Shown: one piece after another, positions 35,336 to 44,353 of the stretch
Position numbering within the stretch: position 1 is the first letter of the stretch
Layout: every line of letters starts with the position of its first letter
DNA from: Burkholderiaceae bacterium
Lineage (GTDB): Bacteria; Pseudomonadota; Gammaproteobacteria; Burkholderiales; Burkholderiaceae_C
DNA length: 64,000 nucleotides
Assembly: GCA_024235995.1 (NCBI GenBank)
Contig: JACKLI010000001.1
Location: 1,798,001 to 1,862,000, forward strand
Direction of reading: 5' to 3'
The notes under the pieces: model-generated
What the model was told of the DNA's origin: nothing
Database searches by the model: none
The model's input: the letters and a program-made list of their open reading frames with translations, nothing else
Program-made: the position numbers and the translations under genes

Positions 35336-37165
35336 ATGTCCTATCTGGTGCTGGCCCGCAAATACCGGCCTCGCAATTTTGCCGAACTGGTGGGCCAGGA
35401 GCATGTGGTGCAGGCGCTCGGCAATGCACTGACCCAGCAGCGCCTGCACCACGCCTACCTGTTCACCGGCACGCGCGGCGTGGGCAAGACCACCGTCTCG
35501 CGCATCCTGGCCAAGTCGCTCAACTGCACCGGGCCGGACGGGCAGGGCGGCATCACCGCCACGCCCTGCGGCGTGTGCGCGGCCTGCACCGAGATCGACG
35601 CCGGGCGCTTCGTCGACTACACCGAGCTGGACGCGGCCAGCAACCGCGGCGTGGACGAGGTGCAGGGCCTGCTGGAGCAGGCGGTCTACAAGCCGGTGCA
35701 GGGGCGCTTCAAGGTCTTCATGATCGACGAGGTGCACATGCTCACCAACACGGCCTTCAACGCCATGCTGAAGACGCTGGAGGAGCCGCCCGAGTACCTC
35801 AAGTTCGTGCTTGCCACCACCGACCCGCAGAAGGTGCCGGTGACGGTGCTCAGCCGCTGCCTGCAGTTCAACCTGCGGCCGATGGCGCCCGAGACGGTGC
35901 AGGAGCACCTGCAGCGCGTGCTGGCGGCCGAGCAGGTGAGCGCCGACGCGCCGGCCCTGCGCCTGCTGGCGCGCGCCGCGCGCGGCTCCATGCGCGACGC
36001 GCTGAGCCTGACCGACCAGGCGATCGCCTTCGGCTCCGGCCAGTTGCACGAGGCGGCCGTGCGCCAGATGCTGGGCAGCGTCGATCGCAGCGTGGTGTTC
36101 AGCCTGATCGAGGCGCTGGCGCAGGCCGACGGCCGCGCCGTGGTCGAGCAGGTCGATCAACTACGCGCCGCCGGCCAATCGGCCGCCACCACGCTGGAGG
36201 ACATGGCCGGTGTGCTGCAGCGCATGGCCGTGCAGCAGGCGGTGCCGGCCATGGCGGTGGACGAATCCGGCCGCGACGCTGTGCGCATCGCCGAACTGGC
36301 CACGCGCATGCCGGCCGACGAGACGCAGCTGCTGTACAGCCTGTGCATTCATGGCCGCGCCGAACTGGGCCTGGCACCCGACGAATACGTCGGCCTCACC
36401 ATGGTGCTGCTGCGCCTGCTGCCGTTCAAGGCGGGCCCGGCGGCCAGCGCCACGGCGGAAAAAAAAACTCTGAAAGCGGCTGAGCCGGTTGCCAGCGCCC
36501 CCGCCGTGGCGCCACGCGCCGAGGTGCCGGCGGCCGAGCCCGGCGCAGCGGCGCCTCTGCCAGCCGACGAGGCGCCACCGCCCGCGCAGGCCCTGGCCCC
36601 CGCCCGCCCCCCGGTGCAGGCCCTGCCGGTGCGCGCACCCGGTCGGCCGGCGCCCGAATCCCGGCCCGCCGCGGCGCCCGGCGACGCCGCCGTGGCCACC
36701 CCGGTTCGCCATGCGACCGACCTGCCCGAGCCGCCGGCCCGCCCGATCGGCATCGAACCGGCGCCGCCCGCCGTGGTGCCGGGTGCCGAGGGCGACTTCT
36801 GGCACGCGGTGGTGCAAAAGCTGGTGGCCGCCGAGGCGGTGACGGCGCTCACGCGCGAGCTGGCCTTGCAGGCCGAGCTGGTGGCGCGTACGGCCGAGTG
36901 CTGGACGCTGCGGGTCGAAAGCGGATCGCTGGCGCAGTCGGGCGCGCGCGAGCGCCTGCAGGCCGCCCTGGCCGAGGCGGGCCATGCGGTGCAGCTGCAG
37001 GTGGAGCTGGGCGCCGTCAAGGACTGCCCCGCGCGCCGCAACGCGCTGGCTGCCACGCAGCGCCAGAAGGCGGCTGAGGCGGTGCTGATGGCCGACCCCT
37101 TCGTGCAGGAGATGATGCGCGAGTTTGGGGCGAAAATCGTGCCCGGCAGCGTGAAGCCGCTGTGA
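35336..37165 (+). CDS. dnaX: DNA polymerase III subunits tau and gamma
   Basis: 609 aa clamp-loader ATPase. The Walker A loop is GTRGVGKT (Lys51), the zinc cysteines are Cys64, 78, 81 and 84, the Walker B is FMIDEVHML, and the sensor-1 block TTDPQKVPVTVLSRC is intact. A Pro/Ala-rich linker leads to the tau-specific C-terminal domain. At 36459-36467 the gene has nine consecutive A residues (GAA AAA AAA A). Both other frames stop within about five codons, so slippage would yield a gamma-like product of about 380 aa. It is followed by ybaB and recR in the usual order. Confidence 0.95.
   Translation: MSYLVLARKYRPRNFAELVGQEHVVQALGNALTQQRLHHAYLFTGTRGVGKTTVSRILAKSLNCTGPDGQGGITATPCGVCAACTEIDAGRFVDYTELDAASNRGVDEVQGLLEQAVYKPVQGRFKVFMIDEVHMLTNTAFNAMLKTLEEPPEYLKFVLATTDPQKVPVTVLSRCLQFNLRPMAPETVQEHLQRVLAAEQVSADAPALRLLARAARGSMRDALSLTDQAIAFGSGQLHEAAVRQMLGSVDRSVVFSLIEALAQADGRAVVEQVDQLRAAGQSAATTLEDMAGVLQRMAVQQAVPAMAVDESGRDAVRIAELATRMPADETQLLYSLCIHGRAELGLAPDEYVGLTMVLLRLLPFKAGPAASATAEKKTLKAAEPVASAPAVAPRAEVPAAEPGAAAPLPADEAPPPAQALAPARPPVQALPVRAPGRPAPESRPAAAPGDAAVATPVRHATDLPEPPARPIGIEPAPPAVVPGAEGDFWHAVVQKLVAAEAVTALTRELALQAELVARTAECWTLRVESGSLAQSGARERLQAALAEAGHAVQLQVELGAVKDCPARRNALAATQRQKAAEAVLMADPFVQEMMREFGAKIVPGSVKPL
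36459..36467 (+). other. A9 slippage tract in dnaX
   Basis: Nine A residues in an otherwise very GC-rich gene, placed just after the ATPase and collar domains. A -1 shift gives stop TGA at 36481-36483 after NSESG; a +1 shift gives stop TGA at 36471-36473 after a Leu. A GCGGC-TGA-GCCGG hairpin of about 4 bp follows at once. The tract length matches the Thermus dnaX tract known to produce gamma by transcriptional slippage. Confidence 0.75.
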
Positions 37166-37199
37166 AGCTTTTTTGGAATGCCAACGTAGAGGAATATCG

Positions 37200-37535
37200 A
37201 TGTTCAACAAAGGACAACTGGCCGGCCTGATGAAACAGGCCCAGGCCATGCAGGACAACCTGAAGAAGGCGCAGGACGAGCTGGCCAGCGTCGAGGTCGA
37301 GGGCGAGTCGGGCGCCGGCATGGTCAAGGTGCTGATGACCTGCAAGCACGACGTCAAGCGCGTCACCATCGATCCCAGCCTGCTGCAGGACGACAAGGAC
37401 ATGCTGGAGGACCTGGTGGCCGCCGCCTTCAACGCCGCCGTGCGCAAGGCCGAGGAAGTGTCCAACGAGAAGATGGGCAAGCTGATGCCGGCCGGCATGC
37501 CGGGGCTGCCGGGCGGCATGAAGTTCCCTTTCTGA
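37200..37535 (+). CDS. ybaB: YbaB/EbfC nucleoid-associated protein
   Basis: 111 aa. LAGLMKQAQAMQDNLKKAQDEL is the coiled-coil start, VEGESGAGMVKVLMTCKHDVKRV the core strand region, and a Gly/Pro-rich tail (PGLPGGMKFPF) follows. It forms DNA-binding tweezer-like dimers. The ATG at 37200 is preceded by AGAGGAAT. It lies between dnaX and recR, the conserved order. Confidence 0.93.
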   Translation: MFNKGQLAGLMKQAQAMQDNLKKAQDELASVEVEGESGAGMVKVLMTCKHDVKRVTIDPSLLQDDKDMLEDLVAAAFNAAVRKAEEVSNEKMGKLMPAGMPGLPGGMKFPF

Positions 37536-37551
37536 CGGCACGCCCCCGGCC

Positions 37552-38142
37552 TTGAGCGACACCCACAGCCTCGATACCCTGGTACAGGCCCTGCGCCGGC
37601 TGCCCGGCGTGGGCCAGCGCTCGGCGCAGCGCATGGCCTTTCACCTGCTGCAGCACGACCGGCCGGGCGCGCAGGTCTTGGCGCAGGCGCTGGATGCGGC
37701 CGTGCGGCAGGTGCGCCACTGCCGCCTGTGCCACACCTTCACCGAGGCCGAGGTGTGCGCCACCTGCCTCGATCCGCGCCGCGATGCCAGCAAGCTGGCG
37801 GTGGTCGAGACCCCGGCGGACCAGGCCGCGCTGGAGCGTACCGGGGCGTTTCGCGGCCGCTACTTCGTGTTGATGGGGCGGCTGAGCCCGCTCGACGGCG
37901 TGGGTCCGCAGGACATCGGCCTTCCCGAATTGCTGGCGCGTGCCACCGACGGCCAGGTCCAGGAGGTGATCCTGGCCACCAACTTCACGGCCGAGGGCGA
38001 GGCCACCGCGCACGTGATCGGCCAGGCGCTGAAGGCGCGCGGGCTGGCGGTGACGCGCCTGGCGCGCGGCGTGCCGGCGGGCAGCGAGCTGGAATACGTC
38101 GACCTGGGCACCATCGCCCATGCCCTGGTCGATCGCCGCTGA
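37552..38142 (+). CDS. recR: recombination mediator RecR
   Basis: 196 aa. An N-terminal helix-hairpin-helix (RRLPGVGQRSAQRMAFHLL), a zinc finger (Cys57, Cys60, Cys69, Cys72) and a Toprim domain (VVETPADQAALERTG) are present. It works with RecF/RecO to load RecA at gaps. The start is a TTG at 37552, 17 bp after ybaB; no ATG gives the conserved N-terminus. A repeat copy begins 10 bp after the stop. Confidence 0.93.
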   Translation: MSDTHSLDTLVQALRRLPGVGQRSAQRMAFHLLQHDRPGAQVLAQALDAAVRQVRHCRLCHTFTEAEVCATCLDPRRDASKLAVVETPADQAALERTGAFRGRYFVLMGRLSPLDGVGPQDIGLPELLARATDGQVQEVILATNFTAEGEATAHVIGQALKARGLAVTRLARGVPAGSELEYVDLGTIAHALVDRR

Positions 38143-38152
38143 AGCAATCGAT

Positions 38153-38216
38153 TTACTATTGATTGCATAGCTTTTCGGGCTTGATTGACGCGGGCTGCAG
38201 CGGTATTTTGCTTGAA
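38153..38216 (+). repeat. interspersed repeat copy B
   Basis: TTTACTATTGATTGCATAGC begins an A/T dyad; the middle has a GGGCTTGATTGACGCGGGCT segment and the end is TATTTTGCTTGAA. It is one of the two clearest copies, with 55028-55085. It sits between recR and the binding-protein gene. Confidence 0.7.
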
Positions 38217-38356
38217 TGAGGCCGTGCGGGCACCTAGCTGGTCTGGCGCCCGATGGCATTGATGAAAACCCCATCCGGGCACGTCCCGATGCACGCATGC
38301 CATGGCTTGTATACGGTCTGGGCTGACCTTGTTGACTTTGCCGACCGCCGCGTGCC

Positions 38357-39415
38357 GTGTTCACCGCTTGCCCTTCGCCCGATCTCCAACGCCGCCGCTG
38401 GCTGGCCGCGGCGCCCGCGCTCGGGCTGCTGGCCAGCCCCGCGCTGCGCGCACAGGCGCGGCTGGAGCGCCCACGCGTGACCCTGGCCGTGGGCGGCCTG
38501 GCCACGCTGTACTACCTGCCGCTCATCCTGGCCCGGCAGCTCCATTATTTCGACGACGAGGGCCTGAGCGTCGATCTGCAGGACCACCCCGGCGGCGGGC
38601 CGGCCGAGCAGGCCATGGTCAGCGGCCACGCCGACCTGGTGGCCGGCGCTTTCGAGCACACGGTGGTCCTGCGCCAGCGCGGCATCAACTGCCGAGCCTT
38701 CGCGCTGCTGGGGCGCGCGCCGCAGGTGGTGATGGGGGTCGGGGGGCCGGCCTTGCCCGAGTTTCGCGACGCGCGGCAGCTGCGAGGCCTGCGCGTCGGC
38801 ATTTCGGCGGCCGATTCGGCCACGCAGTGGTTCGCGCGGATGGTGCTGGCGCGCGCCGGCGTGGGCGCCGACGAGGTGCGCTGGGTGGGCGTGGGCACCG
38901 GGGCGGCGGCGGTGGCGGCGCTTCAGGAAGGGCGCATCGAGGCCATCGCCAACGTCGATCCGGTGATCAGCCGGCTCGAGTTTCGCGCGCAGATCCGCGT
39001 CATCGCCGACGCGCGCTCGCTGCGCGGCACCCAGCAGCTCTATAGTGGGCCGATGCCGGGCGGCTGCCTGTACGCGCCGCAGGGCTTCGTGCTGCGCTAC
39101 CCCAATACCGTGCAGGCGCTGGCCAACGCGATCGTGCGCGCGCTCAAGTGGCTGCAGACGGCCGGCCCCAGCGACATCGTGCGCGCCGTGCCCGAGAGCG
39201 CCATGTCGGGTGACCGGGCGATCTACCTGTCGGCGCTGGACAAGGTGCGCGAGGCGTTTTCGCCCGACGGCCTGATCAGCGAGCCCGCCGTCATGACGGC
39301 GCACGAGCTCGTGGCACGGCACGTTCCCGCGGCGGCCCCGGTCCGGGCGCCGGCGCCGGCCACCACCTACACCAACGAATTCGCCCAGCGCGCCAAGCTG
39401 CGCTACGGGGCGTAG
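38357..39415 (+). CDS. ABC transporter substrate-binding protein (SsuA/NMT1-like)
   Basis: 352 aa. A twin-arginine-type leader (QRRRWLAAAPALGLLASPAL) ending ALRAQA suggests Tat or Sec export. The mature part has TLYYLPLILARQLHYFDDEG, the opening of the NitT/TauT (aliphatic sulfonate, nitrate, thiamine-precursor) binding-protein family. The ligand is unknown. The start is a GTG at 38357. No permease or ATPase is adjacent, and mltD is convergent downstream (18-bp gap), so this is another orphan binding protein. Confidence 0.82.
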   Translation: MFTACPSPDLQRRRWLAAAPALGLLASPALRAQARLERPRVTLAVGGLATLYYLPLILARQLHYFDDEGLSVDLQDHPGGGPAEQAMVSGHADLVAGAFEHTVVLRQRGINCRAFALLGRAPQVVMGVGGPALPEFRDARQLRGLRVGISAADSATQWFARMVLARAGVGADEVRWVGVGTGAAAVAALQEGRIEAIANVDPVISRLEFRAQIRVIADARSLRGTQQLYSGPMPGGCLYAPQGFVLRYPNTVQALANAIVRALKWLQTAGPSDIVRAVPESAMSGDRAIYLSALDKVREAFSPDGLISEPAVMTAHELVARHVPAAAPVRAPAPATTYTNEFAQRAKLRYGA

Positions 39416-39433
39416 CTGGCGCGCGTGCCGCGT

Positions 39434-40981
39434 TCAGCGGCGTTTCTTGCTGCTGGTCTTGCTGGCCGCCGCCTTGTGCGTGGCCTTGGCGGGTGATGCG
39501 CGGCGCTGGGTGTGCTGCTGCGCCGCGCGGCGCGGTGCGGCCTTGGCAGTGGCGCGCGGGCTGGCCGCCGCGCTGCGGCCGGCGCGCACCGGCAGATACA
39601 CCACCACCGCGCGACCCGGCTTCAGGGCGGCGCTGGCATGGGTCTTGTTCCATCCGGCCACCGTGGCGGCCGGCAGGTCGTAGCGCGCGGCCACCAGGGC
39701 AATGGTGTCGCCGCGGCGCGCGCGCACCGTGGCGCGGCGCAGGACGACCTCGGGCGCCAGCGCCAGGTGCGCGTTGTCCACCACCTGGGGCGCCACGGCG
39801 GACGGGGTTTTTCCGTTGCGGGGCACCACCAGGGTGGAGCCTTGCCGGATCAGCATGCCGCGCGGCACGCCGTTGAGTTCGCGCAGCTCGCCCTCGTCCA
39901 TGCTCACCTGCCGGGCCGCCTCGCGCGTGGCCATGGTGCTGGGTGCCACCCAGGCCGTCCACGAGGCCAGCGTGGCAGGGTCGGCGGCGGCCAGGTTCTT
40001 CTTGAAGATGGCGGCGTTGTCCCAGGGCAGCAGGATCTGGGGGGTGCCGGCGGCAAAGATGATGGGCTTGCGCTGCGAGGGGTTGAGCGCCTTGAAGTCT
40101 TCCAGGCGCACCTCGGCCAGGCGCGCGGCCATCTCGACGTCGATGTCGCGCGTGATGTCCACGGTGTCGAAGAACGGGTGGTTGCCGATGTCGGGCAGCA
40201 CCGCGCCGAAGAGCGTGGGGTTGGCGATGATGTCCTTGACCGCCTGCAGCTTGGGCACGTAGTTGCGCGTCTCGGCCGGCATGTTCAGGTCGAGGTAGCC
40301 GGTGGGCAGGCCGGCGGCCTTGTTGCGCTCGATGGCCTTGCTGACGTTGCCCTGGCCCCAGTTGTAGGCGGCCAGCGCCAGGTGCCAGTCGCCGAACATG
40401 TCGTGCAGCATCTGCAGGTAGTCCAGCGCCGCGCGGGTGGAGTCGAGCACGCTGCGGCGCTCGTCGCGCAGCACGTTTTGCGTCAACTGGAAGTCGCGCC
40501 CGGTGCCGGGCATGAACTGCCACAGGCCGGCGGCCTTGGCGCTGGACACCGCCTGCGGGTTGAAGGCCGACTCGATGTAGGGCAGCAGCGCCAGCTCGGT
40601 GGGCATGCCGCGCAGCTCCAGCTCCTCGACCACATGGAACAGGTACAGGCGCGAGCGCTCGACCATGCGGTCGATGTAGTCGGGTCGGCTCAAGTACCAC
40701 TGCTGCTGCTTGCGCACCAGGTCGGAGTCGAGGTTGGGCATGGCAAAGCCGCGGCGGATGCGGTCCCACAGGTCGGCCGGGGCGGCCAGCGGGGCGACCT
40801 TGGAGCTGGGCAGTTCGGTCACGGCCACCGCGGGCATGGCACCCGGCTGGCCGGCAGGGGTGGCACCCGCCGTGGGTGTGCCGGGCGTGCCGGGGGCGCT
40901 GCCGCCGGCTTCCTTGGGCGGCGCGGCGCAGCCGGCCAGCCAGACACAGGCGCCCAGCGCCAGCACATGCAGGAGTTTCAT
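39434..40981 (-). CDS. mltD: membrane-bound lytic murein transglycosylase D
   Basis: 515 aa lipoprotein. The signal peptide ends at the lipobox LAGC (Cys near residue 15). The Slt domain carries the catalytic Glu in LALLPYIESAFNPQAVS (near residue 137), then AAGLWQFMPGTG and ALAAYNWGQGNVSKAI. One LysM-like domain (RRGDTIALVAARYDLPAATV) and a Lys/Ala-rich tail follow. It cleaves peptidoglycan to 1,6-anhydro products. The ATG overlaps the gloB stop (ATGA, 40978-40981), so the two are translationally coupled. Confidence 0.9.
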   Translation of the reverse strand: MKLLHVLALGACVWLAGCAAPPKEAGGSAPGTPGTPTAGATPAGQPGAMPAVAVTELPSSKVAPLAAPADLWDRIRRGFAMPNLDSDLVRKQQQWYLSRPDYIDRMVERSRLYLFHVVEELELRGMPTELALLPYIESAFNPQAVSSAKAAGLWQFMPGTGRDFQLTQNVLRDERRSVLDSTRAALDYLQMLHDMFGDWHLALAAYNWGQGNVSKAIERNKAAGLPTGYLDLNMPAETRNYVPKLQAVKDIIANPTLFGAVLPDIGNHPFFDTVDITRDIDVEMAARLAEVRLEDFKALNPSQRKPIIFAAGTPQILLPWDNAAIFKKNLAAADPATLASWTAWVAPSTMATREAARQVSMDEGELRELNGVPRGMLIRQGSTLVVPRNGKTPSAVAPQVVDNAHLALAPEVVLRRATVRARRGDTIALVAARYDLPAATVAGWNKTHASAALKPGRAVVVYLPVRAGRSAAASPRATAKAAPRRAAQQHTQRRASPAKATHKAAASKTSSKKRR

Positions 40982-41748
40982 CGGAACGTGTTCTTCCATT
41001 CGCGAAGGGCGGCAAACACCGCGACTTCGTCTTGGGCGGACGGCGTGTGCGCCCGCACGGCCTGTGCCACCGCCGGCTGGCGGCTGCGCAGGAAGGGGTT
41101 GATGGCCCGCTCGGTGCCAATGTCGGACGGCAGGGTGGGCAGCCCTTGGGCGCGCCGCCGCTCGCACTGGCGGGTGTAGTCGGCCAGCGCCTGGTTGCCG
41201 GGCTCGACGGCGACGGCAAAGCGCAGGTTGGCCAGGGTGTACTCGTGCGCGCAGCACACCCGCGTGGCGGCCGGCAGCGCCGCCAGCGCGTCGAGCGAGG
41301 CCAGCATCTGCGCCGGCGTGCCCTCGAACAGGCGGCCGCAGCCGCCCGAAAACAGCGTGTCGCCGCAAAACAGCAGCGGCGTGCCGTCCACGTCGGGGGC
41401 GTAATAGGCGATGTGGCCCGCCGTGTGGCCGGGCACGTCGATCACCTGCCAGTCGATGCCCAGCACGCTCACGCCTTGCCCGCCCCGCAAGGCATGATGA
41501 GGTTCGGGAATGCGTTCGCCGGCCGGGCCATACACGGCGGCGCCGGTGGCCTCGCGCAGGACCGCGACGCCGCCGGTGTGATCGCCGTGATGGTGCGTGA
41601 CTAGAATGCCCTGCAACTGCAGGCCCAGGCGGGCGAGCGCGGCCTGCACCGGCTGGGCGTCGCCCGGATCGACCACCAGTGCACGCGCGTCATCGTGCAG
41701 CAGCCACAGGTAGTTGTCCTCGAAGGCGGGCAGGGCGATCAGATTCAT
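40978..41748 (-). CDS. gloB: hydroxyacylglutathione hydrolase (glyoxalase II)
   Basis: 256 aa metallo-beta-lactamase-fold enzyme. It hydrolyses S-lactoylglutathione to lactate. The metal motif is THHHGDHTGG (residues 51-60) and the second metal block is GHTAGHIAYY. The C-terminal glyoxalase II domain has CAHEYTLANLRFA and RAINPFLR. The order gloB-mltD, with a divergent methyltransferase and rnhA, is the usual proteobacterial arrangement. Confidence 0.94.
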   Translation of the reverse strand: MNLIALPAFEDNYLWLLHDDARALVVDPGDAQPVQAALARLGLQLQGILVTHHHGDHTGGVAVLREATGAAVYGPAGERIPEPHHALRGGQGVSVLGIDWQVIDVPGHTAGHIAYYAPDVDGTPLLFCGDTLFSGGCGRLFEGTPAQMLASLDALAALPAATRVCCAHEYTLANLRFAVAVEPGNQALADYTRQCERRRAQGLPTLPSDIGTERAINPFLRSRQPAVAQAVRAHTPSAQDEVAVFAALREWKNTFR

Positions 41749-41818
41749 GAAGAGCGGATTTTATTCACCTTTGAAATCAGGCTTGCTCACTTGGTATGTG
41801 CTGGCCTGAGCCTTCGAC

Positions 41819-42595
41819 ATGAGTGGCCTGCACGACTGGTTTCAAACGCCGGCCGGCCAGGTGGCCCTGGCCTGGGAGCGCGCCCGGCTGGACGATGCAC
41901 TGGCCGACGTGTTCGGCTACCACGCGCTGCAGCTGGGCCTGGCCGAGCTGGACGCGCTGGCGGCCAACCGCATGCCGCACCGATGGCTGGCGGACGTGGC
42001 GCCGCCCCTGGCCGACCCGTCGGCCCCGCGCGTTGCCCTGGTGACCGACAGCACGGCCCTGCCGTTTGCCGAGGCCAGCCTGGACCTGGTGGTGCTGCCG
42101 CACACGCTGGAGTTCAGCGCCGACCCGCACGCCAGCTTGCGCGAGGTGCAGCGCGTGCTGGTGCCGGAGGGGCGGGTGGCCATCACCGGCCTGAACCCGG
42201 CCAGCCTGTGGGGCCTGCGCCAATACCGCGCGCGCTGGCTGGGCGGGCGCCTGTTTCTGCCCGACGTGGGCGAGTTCATCGGCCCGCGGCGCCTGCGCGA
42301 CTGGCTGCAGCTGCTGGAGTTGGAGCTGGAGTCGGCCGATTTCGGCTGCTATCAGCCCGCCGTGCGCGGCGCCCGTACACTCGCGCGCTTCGGCTGGCTG
42401 GAGCGGCTGGGGCAGCGCTGGTGGCCCATCCTGGGCGCCACGTACTGCATCGTGGCCGTCAAGCGCGTGCGCGGGCCGTTGCTGATCGGGCAAAGCTGGC
42501 GCAAGGCGGCCGCCCCGGTGGGCCAGCCGGCCTCCCTTGCCGGGCGCGCGACGCCGGCGGGCCATCACAAGGAAAGTCATTTTGGATCGCGTTGA
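41819..42595 (+). CDS. class I SAM-dependent methyltransferase
   Basis: 258 aa. PFAEASLDLVVLPHTLEFSA and LREVQRVLVPEGRVAITGLN are the post-I and motif III regions of Methyltransf_11; the Gly-rich motif I is degenerate here, as is usual for this gloB-rnhA neighbour. The substrate is unknown. The start is the ATG at 41819. The stop lies 13 bp inside the rnhA start region: rnhA begins at 42582, before this gene ends at 42595, so the two overlap and are coexpressed. Confidence 0.83.
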   Translation: MSGLHDWFQTPAGQVALAWERARLDDALADVFGYHALQLGLAELDALAANRMPHRWLADVAPPLADPSAPRVALVTDSTALPFAEASLDLVVLPHTLEFSADPHASLREVQRVLVPEGRVAITGLNPASLWGLRQYRARWLGGRLFLPDVGEFIGPRRLRDWLQLLELELESADFGCYQPAVRGARTLARFGWLERLGQRWWPILGATYCIVAVKRVRGPLLIGQSWRKAAAPVGQPASLAGRATPAGHHKESHFGSR

Positions 42596-43019
42596 GATGT
42601 ACACGGACGGTGCCTGCAAGGGCAACCCCGGCCCCGGCGGCTGGGGGGTATGGCTGCGCTCGCCGGGCCACGAGAAAGAGCTGTACGGCGGCGAGCCGCT
42701 GACCACCAACAACCGGATGGAGCTGACCGCCGTGATCGAGGGCTTGAGCGCGCTCAAGCGCCCGTGCGAGGTGGCGCTGTACCTGGACAGCCAGTACGTG
42801 CGCCAGGGCATCACCAGCTGGATCACGGGCTGGAAGGCCAAGGGCTGGCGCACCTCCACCGGCCAGCCGGTGAAAAACGTCGATCTGTGGCAACGGCTGG
42901 ACGCGCTGGTGGCGGGCAGCGGCCACCGCATCGCCTGGCACTGGGTGCGCGGCCATGCCGGTCACGAGGGCAACGAGCGCGCCGACGCACTGGCCAACCG
43001 CGGCGTGCCGCGCGGCTGA
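42582..43019 (+). CDS. rnhA: ribonuclease HI
   Basis: 145 aa. It degrades RNA in RNA-DNA hybrids. The four acidic residues are in YTDGACKGNPG, TNNRMELTAVIEG, LYLDSQYV and NERADALANRG. The start is taken as the TTG at 42582, because AAGGAAA lies 7 nt upstream; an ATG at 42597 would remove the first five residues. It overlaps the methyltransferase gene by 14 bp in another frame. Confidence 0.93.
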   Translation: MDRVEMYTDGACKGNPGPGGWGVWLRSPGHEKELYGGEPLTTNNRMELTAVIEGLSALKRPCEVALYLDSQYVRQGITSWITGWKAKGWRTSTGQPVKNVDLWQRLDALVAGSGHRIAWHWVRGHAGHEGNERADALANRGVPRG

Positions 43020-43123
43020 TTTTTTCATCTCCCGATGGCGCCGGAGCCGTTGCGAATGGCCCGGCTGCTGCTACAGTTTGCAAGATTGGGCGCCGCGGTG
43101 GCGCCGGCGCGGGTGAGCCCATC

Positions 43124-44344
43124 TTGAAGACCTCGACAACCCTTCTCGCCGTCCTGGCCCTGGCGGGCGCCTTGGGCGTGGCCTGGTGGGTGCAGCGCCC
43201 GCCGGTGGCGGCGAGCGCTAAAAGCACCGGCGCGGCCCAGCCGGGTGCTGCGGGTGGCGCGCCGGCGCGCGCGGCCGTGGTGGTGGAGGCGGCGCCCGTG
43301 CGCCGCCAGGCCGTGGCCGACGACGTCGAGGCCGTGGGCTCGCTGCGTTCGCGCCAGGGCACCGTGGTGCGCGCCGAGGTCAGCGGCCGGGTGGTGCAGA
43401 TCGGCTTTCGCGACGGCCAGAAGGTGGCCCGGGGCCAGCTGCTGGTGCAGCTGGACGACCGGCTGCAGCAGGCGCAGCTGCAGCAGGCGCAGGCCGAGCT
43501 GTCGATCGCGCAGGCCAACCACCGGCGCAACACCGAGCTGGTGGCGCAGGGCTTCATCAGCCAGCGCGGGCTGGACGAGAGCGCGGCCGCGGTCAAGGTG
43601 GCACTGGCCAAGGCCGAACTGGCGCGCGCTACCGCCGCCCGCATGCGCGTGCTGGCACCCTTCGACGGCGTGGCCGGGCTGCGCAACATCAGCGTGGGCG
43701 ACTACCTGAAGGACGGCGCCGACATCGTCAACCTGGAAGACATGAACGCGATGTACGTGGACTTTCGCCTGCCCGAGCGCTGGCAGGCCCGCGTGCGGCC
43801 GGGCCAGAGCGCGCGCGTGCAGGTGGAGGCGCTGCCCGAGCGAGCCTTTGCCGCCGTGGTGCAGGCGGTGGACCCGCAGATCGACGCCAATGGCCGCAGC
43901 CTGAACGTGCGCGGCTGCATCGACAACCGGCGGCTGCAGCTGCGCCCAGGCATGTTCGCGCGCGTGGCCGCGCGCCTGGGCGAGGACCGCGCGGCGCTGA
44001 TGATTCCCGAGCAGGCCGTGGTCTCGCAGGGCGGCCGGCAAAGCGTGTATCGACTGGTCAAGGCCGAGGGCCCCGAAGGGGCGCCGGCCTGGCGCGGCGA
44101 GCGGGTGGACGTGCAGACCGGCGTGCGCCTGGCCGGCTGGGTGGAGATCGTGCAGGGCCTGGCCGAGGGCGAGCGGGTGGTCACCGCCGGCCAGCAGCGC
44201 ATCCAGGGCGAGGGCGCGCTGCTGCGCGTGGCCGACGCGCCGGCCGGCGAGACGCCCCAGGCGCCTGGGGCCTCAGCCGAGGCGCTGCCCTGGGCCGAGA
44301 CCCCGCCCGGCCCCAGCCCCTGCGGCGCTGTGCCCGCCCGCTGA
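43124..44344 (+). CDS. RND efflux periplasmic adaptor (membrane fusion protein)
   Basis: 406 aa. An N-terminal membrane anchor (LLAVLALAGALGVAWWV), a lipoyl half-motif (EVSGRVVQIGFRDGQKVARG), a coiled-coil hairpin (QAQLQQAQAELSIAQANH) and the beta-barrel region (NISVGDYLKDGADIVNLED) follow the AcrA/MexA layout. A TTG at 43124 with a weak GGTGAG upstream is the only start that keeps the anchor. It forms an operon with the permease at 44354. No outer-membrane channel gene follows, so a shared TolC-type channel is likely. The substrate is unknown. Confidence 0.87.
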   Translation: MKTSTTLLAVLALAGALGVAWWVQRPPVAASAKSTGAAQPGAAGGAPARAAVVVEAAPVRRQAVADDVEAVGSLRSRQGTVVRAEVSGRVVQIGFRDGQKVARGQLLVQLDDRLQQAQLQQAQAELSIAQANHRRNTELVAQGFISQRGLDESAAAVKVALAKAELARATAARMRVLAPFDGVAGLRNISVGDYLKDGADIVNLEDMNAMYVDFRLPERWQARVRPGQSARVQVEALPERAFAAVVQAVDPQIDANGRSLNVRGCIDNRRLQLRPGMFARVAARLGEDRAALMIPEQAVVSQGGRQSVYRLVKAEGPEGAPAWRGERVDVQTGVRLAGWVEIVQGLAEGERVVTAGQQRIQGEGALLRVADAPAGETPQAPGASAEALPWAETPPGPSPCGAVPAR

Positions 44345-44353
44345 GCCAGCGCC

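Noticed and set aside
41770..41812. possible further repeat copy before the methyltransferase gene
   Set aside because: Only the first 14 bases resemble the repeat end; the rest does not align.
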